Positions 27,263-36,043 of a DNA stretch of 64,000 nt are shown piece after piece; position 1 is the first letter of the stretch, and each line of letters begins with the position of its first letter. The DNA comes from Ezakiella coagulans (GTDB lineage Bacteria; Bacillota; Clostridia; Tissierellales; Peptoniphilaceae). The stretch lies in the NCBI RefSeq assembly GCF_003096635.1, contig NZ_QEKV01000005.1, positions 1 to 64,000 of the forward strand, read 5' to 3'. The position numbers were made by a program, and so were the translations under genes. The notes beneath the pieces were generated by a model. That model was not told the origin of the DNA, ran no database searches, and saw nothing but the letters and a program-made list of their open reading frames with translations.

Positions 27263-27323
27263 AGGTATCCTCCCTTTTTAAAACACTTTTAATCAAGTCT
27301 CAGGCATCACCTGTTCTACTATA

Positions 27324-27352
27324 ATTATATATTAAAATCTATAAATATGCAA
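27324..27352 (-). promoter_or_regulatory. Promoter of the wal operon
   Basis: Minus strand TTGCAT (27347-27352), 17-base spacer, TATAAT (27324-27329). The -35 box begins only two bases past the CCA end of the tRNA-Arg gene, so the operon does not depend on tRNA read-through. A small CAGG-5-CCTG hairpin follows in the leader. Confidence 0.75.
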
Positions 27353-27353
27353 A

Positions 27354-27429
27354 TGGCGTATGTGAGAGGAATCGAACCCCCAGCCTTTCCCTCCGGAGGG
27401 GAACGCTCTATCCATTGAGCTACACATAC
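27354..27429 (-). tRNA. tRNA-Arg (anticodon CCG)
   Basis: 76 nucleotides including an encoded CCA. The acceptor stem GTATGTG/CACATAC, D arm GCTCAATGGATAGAGC, anticodon stem TTCCC/GGGAA with loop CTCCGGA, and T arm GGGTTCGATTC all pair. It reads CGG. Confidence 0.93.
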
Positions 27430-27435
27430 AAATAA

Positions 27436-27462
27436 AATAAGGAAAGGTTTTACCCCTTCCCG
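27436..27462 (-). terminator. Weak terminator-like hairpin between the tRNA-Arg genes
   Basis: On the minus strand GGGAAGG faces CCTTTCC with one wobble, followed by TTATTTTATTT. It could end transcription or serve as a tRNA processing spacer. Confidence 0.4.
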
Positions 27463-27467
27463 AATTT

Positions 27468-27544
27468 TGGCGCACCTGAGAGGAGTCGAACCTCCGGCCT
27501 CCGCCTTAGGAGGGCGTTGCTCTATCCAACTGAGCTACAAGTGC
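27468..27544 (-). tRNA. tRNA-Arg (anticodon CCT)
   Basis: 77 nucleotides including CCA. Acceptor GCACTTG pairs with CAGGTGC (one G-T), D arm GCTCAGTTGGATAGAGC, anticodon loop CTCCTAA, T arm GGAGGTTCGACTCCT. It reads AGG. It begins only 17 bases after the PsiE/CorC-like gene ends, so its promoter is inside or upstream of that gene. Confidence 0.93.
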
Positions 27545-27561
27545 AAATTGAAATGCCGAAG

Positions 27562-28182
27562 CTATTTCTTTGTAATTAAAATACGATCAATAACACCGTC
27601 GGTCATCTTTTTAATTGAAAAATCATAACCTTCATACGAATAAACGTCACCTTCGTTCGGCTTATTTCCCGCCTCACCTGCAAGTCTTGCAACAAGACCA
27701 CCAAGTGTGTTTTCCGAAGAATCAATATTCATATTGTGATTATTTTTCAAATCCTTCAAGAAAATGCTTGCTGAAAAAGTTCCGTCAAGCTTCTTTATGT
27801 TATACTCTCTGATAACAATGAACTTAAGCGTAATGAAAATCAACACGATACTTACAGTTCCAAGCACAATATCAACCATGCCGTCTGCGAACACAAGCAT
27901 CTTTCTCGCTATAACAAACAAAACAAGCGTCAAAATGTTTTCGTTTTGATGGCTTATAATCATATAAATAAGCTCAATCCCGACGACCAACATCAATGCA
28001 TGCTTCAAAAAATCCGAAAAAGCTTTATAGCTTATGATTGAAGATGGATTTTTTGCAAATTCCCAAATATATCTGAATAAATCAGGAAGCCCTGCGATAA
28101 CCGCAATCAAAATGATCACGCAAATCGCATATTCAAGCACATGGAGCATTTTTTTCATAATTTCATTTGGCGTGCACTTCAT
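27562..28182 (-). CDS. PsiE-like membrane protein fused to a CorC_HlyC-type domain
   Basis: 206 residues. Four hydrophobic helices at about 13-35, 60-80, 82-97 and 103-123 resemble the phosphate-starvation-inducible PsiE family (LKHALMLVVGIELIYMI). The C-terminal 50 residues (TLGGLVARLAGEAG, EGDVYSYEGYDFSI, DGVIDRILI) match the transporter-associated CorC_HlyC domain seen at the end of CNNM/CorC metal exporters and some antiporters. The ATG at 28182 has AAAGGA upstream. The function of the combination is not known to me; a regulated membrane transport role is a guess. Confidence 0.65.
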   Translation of the reverse strand: MKCTPNEIMKKMLHVLEYAICVIILIAVIAGLPDLFRYIWEFAKNPSSIISYKAFSDFLKHALMLVVGIELIYMIISHQNENILTLVLFVIARKMLVFADGMVDIVLGTVSIVLIFITLKFIVIREYNIKKLDGTFSASIFLKDLKNNHNMNIDSSENTLGGLVARLAGEAGNKPNEGDVYSYEGYDFSIKKMTDGVIDRILITKK

Positions 28183-28233
28183 AATATTCGCATTCCTTTC
28201 AAAAGATTATAATAATTATATCACATGGCACAC

Positions 28234-28281
28234 TTGGTGTCAATCACAAAGACACCCAATTTATGTACCCCCGAAAGGGGG
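28234..28281 (-). other. Two hairpins downstream of the SLH subtilase
   Basis: CCCCC-GAAA-GGGGG (28268-28281) begins five bases past the stop codon. TTGGTGTC (28234-28241) can pair with GACACCCAA (28251-28259) further on. Neither has a good T tract on the minus strand, so I call them mRNA 3'-end hairpins rather than sure terminators. Confidence 0.45.
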
Positions 28282-28286
28282 AAAAA

Positions 28287-31200
28287 CTATTTCTCAAGTT
28301 TTTTTGTAAGTTTTAAAACGAGTTCTGAAAGTTCTCCTCGTTTTAATAATCCCTTAGGATTAAAAGTTTCGTCTCCATTACCTTGAACAACTCCAAGATT
28401 TGTGAGTGCATAAACCGCTTCTTTTGCCCAATCCGAAATTTCTTTGTCGTCTTTATAAATAGGCTTCATAAGATTTGTGTTGAAATTATAGCCGTAAGCT
28501 TTCAAAATTCTTATGATAATCGTAGCCATTTGTTCACGTGTAAGAGTCTTGTTCGGCTCAAAATGCTTTTCATCAACACCCAAAACAATCTTCTTTGATG
28601 CTGCCCAATTAATAAATGCTGCATAGAATTCATTACTGTCGACATCTTCAAAGATGTTTTTGTTAAACTCCGCAGGATTTATATTCATAAGCCTTCCAAG
28701 TGCAGTCACAAATTCGGCTCTTGTTGTCGGTTTTTCCGGCATAAACACTGTCTTATTTGCAAAGTCGTTAAAGATTCCCTTGTCGAAACATTCGACGATT
28801 GCATTTTTTGCCCAATGCGAATTGTAGTCTGTGTTCACATCTGCGGTTGTCTTTTTGCCTTCGTCTTTAACTATAACAGTTTTGTTTTTCTTTTCCTTAG
28901 TTGCATCTTTTTTGTTATTTATTCTTCTGTGCGGTTTGAAATAATCATGTCCTTCTTCCGGAGTGTATGGAACGAACGGAACATCCGGTTTTTTATCCGG
29001 TTTTCTCATTTCAGCTTTCCAAATTGCTGTAACCGTCAAATCTCCATCAACTACAATTGTATCTCCCGGATTTTTCTTTTCTCCCTTGACCATCCAACAT
29101 TCAAAAGATTTGCCACTTGGTGCATCAAAGCCGTTTAGCGGAAGTTTTATCGTAGCTCCGACTTCAGCTTTAATGTCTTCCATATTGTCACGTCCGCCGT
29201 TTCTTTCAAAGTGAATATTTACATAAACCTTTTCTTCTTTATTTTTGTAGATTGCACGAACAGTTGTATTTTTGTCAACATATATAGTTTCGAATGGATT
29301 CATAGTCTTACCTTCTACATCCCATCCTGCAAAAACTTTTCCTTCAGGAATTTCAAAGTTGACTTCAGGCAAAGTGAAGTCTTCACCTTTTTTAGCCTTA
29401 AATTCTTGCACTGTTTCGCCGTTACCTTTGTCAACTTTAACCGTAACTTCTTCATTTGCTACTTCTTCAATCTTATTTTCAGTTGCCTTCGGATCATAAA
29501 TATAAGTCTTTACGCTCGCATTATACGCATAGTCGACAGCACGAACAAAGATCGTGTACTTGCCGTCGTTTGAAGTGTATTCTTCAAGCATTTTGTTTGC
29601 TTCGAACGGTTTTCCGTTTACAAAAACTTCTTTAAGCATTATGCTTCCTTTGTCACCGTTGTCAACTTTGTCCGTTATCGTTATGCCTAATCTTGAATTT
29701 TCTCCACTGATATTATAGTCATCGCCTTGAACTTCAGGCTCAATTGTAATTTCAGGCTTTGTGTTGTCAATTCTGATTATATGTTGTGCCTTGAAATTAT
29801 CCGGTGAATTGCCCGCATAGTCCTTTACATTCCAGTCCATAACATCTTTGTCCTTGCATGGGATTTCAACTCTGAACGGTCTGTGGTTATCGCTTGTTAA
29901 GTCCCCATAGATAAGGTACTCGTCAACCATGCTTTCGTTTATTCTCATGTGCCAGTTAAAGCCGCCCTTGTCGCCTACAACGCCTTCAACAACAAGTGGG
30001 CTCTTCTTTATATATAAAGTTCCATCTTTATCAGGGTTAAATGTTGAAGTTTTCATATCGAGCTCAGGACCGTCTTCGTCATAATATAAACAGAAACCTT
30101 TTGATTCATAAACATCAGCTTCATTGACTTTGTCTTTTGTCTCAGCCTTAAATACTTCCATTCTAAGCATATTGAATCCTGGCAGAATTTCTATATCGAC
30201 ATATTCTTCAGACTTATCGCTTGAATAATATTTTGCGTCTTCAATAGCTTCGAGGCCTTTCTTTCCAGGGTTGTAGCATACAAGTTTTATAGTGTAACCA
30301 TCCGCAATTTTAAAGGATGTTCTTACAAAATATCTCTTTTTACCGTTATTATCCTCAATTCTAACTTTGTTGTTGAAATCACCTGTTGCCGAGTCTTCAA
30401 TAGAACGTAATTCAGGTATGATTGGAGCTGTGCCTTCTTTTTTCTTAACTTCTTGCTTTGGCATTCTAAACTTTATCTTGCTCTCACCAGCTGAATTCTT
30501 AACTATTAGTGCAATCTCTTCTCTATAATCGATACCATTTTCGTTATCTACATCATCTTTATTTGCATACAAGTCGAACTCAAGTGTCTTTTCACTATCA
30601 TCATAGTTTAGTACACTTACTTTTCCTTTCTTTTTTAGATACGCCATAGCTTTAGATTGGAAGTATACATTAGTAGACTTAGTTACATTTGTAACTTTAC
30701 CTCTAATGTTAAAGCCGCCATCTACATTTGGAGTAATAGCACCAATAAGGCCAGCTTTCTTTAAATCAGAAAGACTTTCTTTCTCAAATTTTATAGGATC
30801 TCCATTTTCATATTTTTTTGGGAATCCTTCATCATCAAGATCGTTCCAGTCTGCATATACGTCGTCCTCAACTTCTTCCCCAGTAACAAAGTCATATCTC
30901 TTAGCTTTTATAGGTTCTATTATCTTCTTTTTAAGATCAGCTTCCTTTAAATCTCTATATGATGCATTTTGATATAGCTCAAACTTAGGTTTTTCTGCGA
31001 AATTGTATTCTGAAGCTGTCTCTTCTTTATCATTTGCTTCGCCATTGTTTTCCCTTTTACCAAATTTTTCAGCATCTAATTCAACAGTTTTAATTAGAGT
31101 ATTATCTTCGTAAAGATCGACTTTAGTCTTTCCTTCTACAGCTTCATTAAATACAAGTTTATACTCCTTACTAGCATTTCCAGCACCATCTACTGCTGCT

Positions 31201-34200
31201 ATAAGAAGTGTATTTCCTAAGAGTTCTTTACTCATATTCTCAATTACATATGAGGCATCTCCATCTTTATAAGCTGTAAGGTCTTTGCCACCTACTTTAG
31301 CTCCTAAATACCACACTTTGCCTTCTATTTCATCAAATTTCTCAGGGTTATTGATTTGATCTTGATGGTAAAGAGTTTGTCCAGCAAAATCCTCCTTTTG
31401 TTTGTGATACTTATCTTTAGCAATTATTTTAATCTTATTCGGCTCGCTCACATCTATGGATTCAATAGTTGGTCTTGTATTGTCAACCTTAACTGGTATA
31501 TATGACTTTTGCCATGGATAATCAGGCGTTAGTCTATACATAAACTCGTAGTAGTATTGTCCTTCAGCAACCGGATATTCTCCACCAATAATCTCTTCAT
31601 ATTCTTTTCCGCCAAATTCTTTCTTTTCTACATGGTGAGGATTATATATCCTTCCGTCCCACTTAAGATCACCTAATATCTTTAGTCTACTTGGTTTAAG
31701 TCCGGATGCTGTATTTCTTTTAGAATTTAGTATACCACGAACAAATTGAGAAACATTCATAACCTTAAGTGTTCTATTTTTTGACTCATCCACTATAGAA
31801 ATCTTTGCATTACTTGCTGATCTTAAGATTAGCGGTGATGGTGTAACGTTCGGATTCTTCTCAAACTTTTTTAAAATTGTACTTCTATAATAGTTTTCAA
31901 ACACAATGTTGTTTAAGCTAAATAGTTCTGGATCTTGTTTTAGCTTCGGATTGCCATCTCTTGTGTTTTGTATAATGCCAGCCGGATGGAAGTCATCTAT
32001 ATCGTGATCTCCACCTACACCTGAGTTCAATGTTCCCGGTCTTTTCGGTTTTCCATTCTCATCATATCCGACAACTTCAGCAGACTTCGAGCCTTCTTCC
32101 CATGCCCATTTATCTATAATCGGCTCGTTGTTCCAATCGCCTGCAAAGCCCATAACCGGCATGCTTAGGCTAGGATTTGCTTCTTCATCTTTTGATTCAA
32201 ATTTAATAAAGCTTTCGACGAATTTATTGTGTGCATCCCCTGTCTTCATTGTTGCGGACAAATTGAAGTTTGAGTTTGCAGGAACTGTAATTTCTTCAGT
32301 ATCAAACTTTATCTCTGCTCCGTTAACAATTTCCGGGTGAATTTCTGCAACTGTCTTACCCTTATCCTCAGTGCTACCCAATTCATCAAGTTTAAGCTTA
32401 GAAATATATCCATCTGTTGTAACAGGTGACGCACTTACAGTAAATTTAATATCTTTGTCAGATGTGTTTGACAATGTAATAGTAAATGTCTTTTCTCCAG
32501 TTTTAATTTCTCTCAAGCTTACAGAACCGTAGCTGTTCGTTTGTCCATCGCTTCCCAAAGCTTTTGATGAAACGATAACATTGTTCTTTGTTGCTTTTAA
32601 AACGTTTATAAGTCCTGCACCTTGTTGTCTCGGTGAGGCAAATAAATATTTTCCATCGTTTTCTGTCGTTTCATCAAGCATTGGAGATGCTGTATTTTGT
32701 AGCATAATTTTTGTAAGCGATACCAAATCGATGCCCATTTCTTTCAAAGCTTGAGCATTAACAAGCTCTTTAAGTCTCGGTCTGATAAGAACTGTCGAAG
32801 CTGAAACAACCGGTGTTGCCATCGATGTTCCGCTCATATATCCGTATCTTGAATCCTTCATCGGATCATTCCCTACGACATTCAACGTTGAATAAATATT
32901 CTTTCCCGGAGCTGAAACGTCAGGTTTCAATAGAAGGTCGTTTCTTGGTCCCCAGCTTGTTGAACCGGCCGGAACGCTTCGTTGTTCATCAAGAACTATA
33001 TCGTCTACATTGAAGTCAAGCATAAGCTTGTGTTCTTGTCCTACAGCCGGCTTTAATTCATCGTACTTTTTCATGTCAACACGATACTTACCATTGGATT
33101 TATAATCTGTGTCTCCATTGTACTCTTTGATCATCGACCAAAGCTTAACTCCATCTTCTCCTGAAATTGAAAATACTTGTACTTTAGTCTTTTCATCTTC
33201 TTCATATCCCATAGCCGGAATTGCTTCCCAGTCATCTCTATTGTAGTATGAAACTGTGTTTACAACAATTACACCGACAGCACCTTTGTCGCGAACCTTC
33301 TTAAATGCATACTTCATGTCTGTAGAGAAGATTCTATCCATAACTACAATTTTGCCCTCTAAGTCTTTACCAAGTATATCTTCATCTTGACACTTTCCTA
33401 GATATACAAAGCTGTAATCACCGGCTTTAAACTTATTCTTATCAAAGAATGCTCCTATTTGTGAATATTTAAATTCTTTGTCGCCAATCTTAACAGCATT
33501 AAATCTGATTTTTGTATTTCTTGCAGAACCTACCGCAATTGCGTCTTCATGTGCTGCAGTTCTTGTAACGTTACCTGTATCGGTCATGTTAAGTGCGTTG
33601 TTAGCATATCTGTCCCATGAAGAGTCCGACGAAGCAGTCGCATAGTTACCTGTTGCAACGCAAACCGGAATTCCCTTTTCACGAAGTTTTCTGATTGCCC
33701 CCCAATACTTCTCGCCCTTTAAACCGGTTCCATGGAAACCTGAGCTGATAGAAATAACATCGACATCATGCTTGATGCAGTCCTCAAATGCATGGAACAT
33801 CGTTTCATCTCCTGCAAAAGCGTCGCTTGTATATGTGTAAATCTTGTAGGACAACACTTGTGCATTAGGTGCAATGCCTCTGATACCTCTGTGATTTTTC
33901 AAATCTTCATCTGTAGCATTTGCAGCCAAAATCCCGCCGATGTGCATTCCGTGCGGATCGTGATAAAAACTTCCGTCAGGATAATTGTCGACAGTATCCT
34001 TGCCGCCGTCCATATAGTTGAATCCGTGCGGAATCTTCATCGACATACCGAACTCCGTCGGTTTTTTTATCTTTGCAACTTTTTCAGCTTCCGGATCAAG
34101 ACGCATATCCTTGTGTCTTGCATCCATTCCGCTGTCGATATTTGCAATGAGCATTCCTCTTCCGTCGAATGCTCTTCCGATTGAATTTTCATCTGCACCG

Positions 34201-34718
34201 ATTTCTTTTAAATAGTCACTTGCTTCATTTACATGAGTAAGTTCTCTTGCATTTTCCATGAGTGGAATAACTTTTTCGGCTCTTTCAACACTTTTTACTC
34301 CATCAATGTGAAGAATATAGTCCAAAAATCCATCTCCGGTCTCAACAGCAAGACCATTAAATAAAATATTATACTCGTACTTAATTTCCGTTTGCGGTAG
34401 CTTTAAAAGTGCTTCCTTAACCGCACTTCTCATCTCTTCAGAGCTGAGCTCCACAATATAAACTGTTTTCTCGCCAAAATCTTTTTCGGTTAAAGCATAG
34501 CTAACCGGCTGAACACCTTCAGCAAAATTTCTGCTCCCATTTTCTGACACATTGTCTATCATCATTAGACCGTTTCCATGTGTCTCAACATCGGTCTTGC
34601 TCTCTAAGAGGTTGACCGTTTCCACGTTTTCACTTGCACGAACATTTGTTGTCAGTCCGACCATTGAACTGAAAATCATTGCTCCCGCAGTGAACAAACT
34701 CAACATTCTTTGTCTCAT
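28287..34718 (-). CDS. Giant S-layer-anchored subtilisin-family (S8) protease
   Basis: 2143 residues. Signal peptide at about 1-28 (MLSLFTAGAMIFSSMVGLTT). An inhibitor-like pro-region is followed by the S8 domain: Asp195 (NIDSGMD), His256 (HGMHIGG) and Ser632 (GTSMATPVV), with a PA insert near residues 400-530. Then come Fn3-like domains of the C5a-peptidase type, several Ig-like modules, two InlB/Listeria-Bacteroides-type repeats (ending TTVRAIY and LTVTAIW), a KKDATKEKKNK linker and three SLH motifs at about 1940-2143 (HWAKNAIVECFDKGIF is the first). SLH domains bind secondary cell-wall polymer, so the enzyme is displayed on the surface. The ATG follows AAAGGAG. Confidence 0.94.
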   Translation of the reverse strand: MRQRMLSLFTAGAMIFSSMVGLTTNVRASENVETVNLLESKTDVETHGNGLMMIDNVSENGSRNFAEGVQPVSYALTEKDFGEKTVYIVELSSEEMRSAVKEALLKLPQTEIKYEYNILFNGLAVETGDGFLDYILHIDGVKSVERAEKVIPLMENARELTHVNEASDYLKEIGADENSIGRAFDGRGMLIANIDSGMDARHKDMRLDPEAEKVAKIKKPTEFGMSMKIPHGFNYMDGGKDTVDNYPDGSFYHDPHGMHIGGILAANATDEDLKNHRGIRGIAPNAQVLSYKIYTYTSDAFAGDETMFHAFEDCIKHDVDVISISSGFHGTGLKGEKYWGAIRKLREKGIPVCVATGNYATASSDSSWDRYANNALNMTDTGNVTRTAAHEDAIAVGSARNTKIRFNAVKIGDKEFKYSQIGAFFDKNKFKAGDYSFVYLGKCQDEDILGKDLEGKIVVMDRIFSTDMKYAFKKVRDKGAVGVIVVNTVSYYNRDDWEAIPAMGYEEDEKTKVQVFSISGEDGVKLWSMIKEYNGDTDYKSNGKYRVDMKKYDELKPAVGQEHKLMLDFNVDDIVLDEQRSVPAGSTSWGPRNDLLLKPDVSAPGKNIYSTLNVVGNDPMKDSRYGYMSGTSMATPVVSASTVLIRPRLKELVNAQALKEMGIDLVSLTKIMLQNTASPMLDETTENDGKYLFASPRQQGAGLINVLKATKNNVIVSSKALGSDGQTNSYGSVSLREIKTGEKTFTITLSNTSDKDIKFTVSASPVTTDGYISKLKLDELGSTEDKGKTVAEIHPEIVNGAEIKFDTEEITVPANSNFNLSATMKTGDAHNKFVESFIKFESKDEEANPSLSMPVMGFAGDWNNEPIIDKWAWEEGSKSAEVVGYDENGKPKRPGTLNSGVGGDHDIDDFHPAGIIQNTRDGNPKLKQDPELFSLNNIVFENYYRSTILKKFEKNPNVTPSPLILRSASNAKISIVDESKNRTLKVMNVSQFVRGILNSKRNTASGLKPSRLKILGDLKWDGRIYNPHHVEKKEFGGKEYEEIIGGEYPVAEGQYYYEFMYRLTPDYPWQKSYIPVKVDNTRPTIESIDVSEPNKIKIIAKDKYHKQKEDFAGQTLYHQDQINNPEKFDEIEGKVWYLGAKVGGKDLTAYKDGDASYVIENMSKELLGNTLLIAAVDGAGNASKEYKLVFNEAVEGKTKVDLYEDNTLIKTVELDAEKFGKRENNGEANDKEETASEYNFAEKPKFELYQNASYRDLKEADLKKKIIEPIKAKRYDFVTGEEVEDDVYADWNDLDDEGFPKKYENGDPIKFEKESLSDLKKAGLIGAITPNVDGGFNIRGKVTNVTKSTNVYFQSKAMAYLKKKGKVSVLNYDDSEKTLEFDLYANKDDVDNENGIDYREEIALIVKNSAGESKIKFRMPKQEVKKKEGTAPIIPELRSIEDSATGDFNNKVRIEDNNGKKRYFVRTSFKIADGYTIKLVCYNPGKKGLEAIEDAKYYSSDKSEEYVDIEILPGFNMLRMEVFKAETKDKVNEADVYESKGFCLYYDEDGPELDMKTSTFNPDKDGTLYIKKSPLVVEGVVGDKGGFNWHMRINESMVDEYLIYGDLTSDNHRPFRVEIPCKDKDVMDWNVKDYAGNSPDNFKAQHIIRIDNTKPEITIEPEVQGDDYNISGENSRLGITITDKVDNGDKGSIMLKEVFVNGKPFEANKMLEEYTSNDGKYTIFVRAVDYAYNASVKTYIYDPKATENKIEEVANEEVTVKVDKGNGETVQEFKAKKGEDFTLPEVNFEIPEGKVFAGWDVEGKTMNPFETIYVDKNTTVRAIYKNKEEKVYVNIHFERNGGRDNMEDIKAEVGATIKLPLNGFDAPSGKSFECWMVKGEKKNPGDTIVVDGDLTVTAIWKAEMRKPDKKPDVPFVPYTPEEGHDYFKPHRRINNKKDATKEKKNKTVIVKDEGKKTTADVNTDYNSHWAKNAIVECFDKGIFNDFANKTVFMPEKPTTRAEFVTALGRLMNINPAEFNKNIFEDVDSNEFYAAFINWAASKKIVLGVDEKHFEPNKTLTREQMATIIIRILKAYGYNFNTNLMKPIYKDDKEISDWAKEAVYALTNLGVVQGNGDETFNPKGLLKRGELSELVLKLTKKLEK

Positions 34719-34766
34719 AGTTTTCTCCTTTTTAGAATTTGATAATGGTTTTCATTACCGCCAATC

Positions 34767-34795
34767 ATTATACAATATACGGTTTTCTTTGTCAA
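34767..34795 (-). promoter_or_regulatory. Consensus promoter of the SLH subtilase
   Basis: Minus strand TTGACA (34790-34795), 17-base spacer, TATAAT (34767-34772): a perfect consensus, suggesting strong vegetative expression. Confidence 0.88.
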
Positions 34796-35121
34796 ACTTG
34801 ATTTGATAATATTCAATATACATTTTCTCAATTGTGTAAACTGTGTAAAATATTGAATAATTTATTGTTGCTGTAAATAAACAAGTGTTACGCAAATATT
34901 TCTCAATCTTTTTAAAACTCTGAAAATAAATATGTAACTTCTTATAAAGTCAAATAAAATTAATTGATACAAAACTTAATTTCAATTTTTTCTACAAATA
35001 ATTTTGTCAAAGCGTTTTTTCATAATTTAAGAAATGAAATAAGTCAGGGCGATTTTTTTCAAGAATATGTACGCAAATTATAACGTCCATTTTTTTTAAA
35101 AAATTTTTTTAAAAAAAATAA
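34796..35121. other. Gene-free AT-rich intergenic region
   Basis: About 325 bases dominated by A and T, with long A/T runs near 35085-35120. No frame with a ribosome site, RNA gene or repeat-family member was seen. Confidence 0.7.
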
Positions 35122-35145
35122 AAAAAGTGAGTTCCCTCACTTTTT
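35122..35145 (-). terminator. Terminator of the glycosylasparaginase gene
   Basis: Perfect stem AAAAAGTGAG / CTCACTTTTT with TTCC loop; it overlaps the stop codon at 35144. Confidence 0.85.
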
Positions 35146-36034
35146 AAACGTCATATTGATTCTTTCTCTTTTCATATACTTTCCCGAAATCTTTCGAAAC
35201 ATAAAATTCGACTTCGTCACCCGTGCAAACCACAAACGGAAATTCATCTCGATTTGAAGCGGCACCCCATTCTCCGTCTTTATTCACGCAAACAACCGAA
35301 AAATCCCTCGGCTTTTGATTTTTTCTTATGAGATTTTCGTGTAAATCTTTAACTGCCTTGCCCGCAGCTTCGCTCGGACTCATTCCAGACTTCATAAGGT
35401 TTACAATTTGAAAAGAGAGTGTTCCCTTCATAATATCTTCACCGACTCCTGTTGCGGTTGCTCCACCGATTTCGCTGTCAGCATAAAGCCCCGGACCAAC
35501 AAGCGGTGAGTCACCGACTCTGCCCTTTCGCTTCATGAAAAGTCCCGACGTCGAAGTTGCAGCGACAACTCTGCCGCCGCTTGCAATAACTGAACCGACT
35601 GTGTCGTGTCCCTTGTCGAGGTCAGTCATGTCGTGAATCTTTTGGAGCCATCTTGCTTTCGCAGGCTCAGTCAAAAGTTCTTCGCTCTTAAAACCGTTTT
35701 CAAGTGCAAATTGGAGTGCCCCGTCGCCCACAATGAAATTGTCATACGGTCTACCGACAAGGAGTCTCGCAACGGAAACCGGCGTCTTTATATTTCTCAT
35801 AGATGCAACAGCTCCGAAACTCAAAGTATCGCCGTCCATGATTGCGGCGTCAAGCTCAACATCGCCCTCTTCGTTCGGCCATCCCGAATATCCCACATTG
35901 TGAAAATCCGGATTGAGCTCAATGTCGTTTATGAGCCCGCAAATCGCATCCTCTAGACTCTTTCCTTCTTTCAAAAGATCGCGTGCAATCTTCACGCCCT
36001 GAAAACTTATCTCCCAAGTTGATATAATTGTCAT
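35144..36034 (-). CDS. N4-glycosylasparaginase / isoaspartyl peptidase family (Ntn hydrolase)
   Basis: 296 residues. The motif GHDTVGSV carries the Thr that becomes the N-terminal nucleophile after self-cleavage. RKGRVGDSPLVGPGLYAD and GGATATGVGEDIMKG are substrate-site segments of the family. There is no signal peptide, so it would act on glycosylasparagine or isoaspartyl products inside the cell. The ATG at 36034 has GAGGTGA upstream. The stop of the alcohol dehydrogenase gene lies nine bases before, so the two are co-transcribed. Confidence 0.9.
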   Translation of the reverse strand: MTIISTWEISFQGVKIARDLLKEGKSLEDAICGLINDIELNPDFHNVGYSGWPNEEGDVELDAAIMDGDTLSFGAVASMRNIKTPVSVARLLVGRPYDNFIVGDGALQFALENGFKSEELLTEPAKARWLQKIHDMTDLDKGHDTVGSVIASGGRVVAATSTSGLFMKRKGRVGDSPLVGPGLYADSEIGGATATGVGEDIMKGTLSFQIVNLMKSGMSPSEAAGKAVKDLHENLIRKNQKPRDFSVVCVNKDGEWGAASNRDEFPFVVCTGDEVEFYVSKDFGKVYEKRKNQYDV

Positions 36035-36043
36035 AACTCACCT

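Noticed and set aside
30400-33500. Possible recombinant middle section of the SLH subtilase
   Set aside because: Codon choice looked somewhat different by eye, but I could not count it reliably; no breakpoint or repeat supports it.
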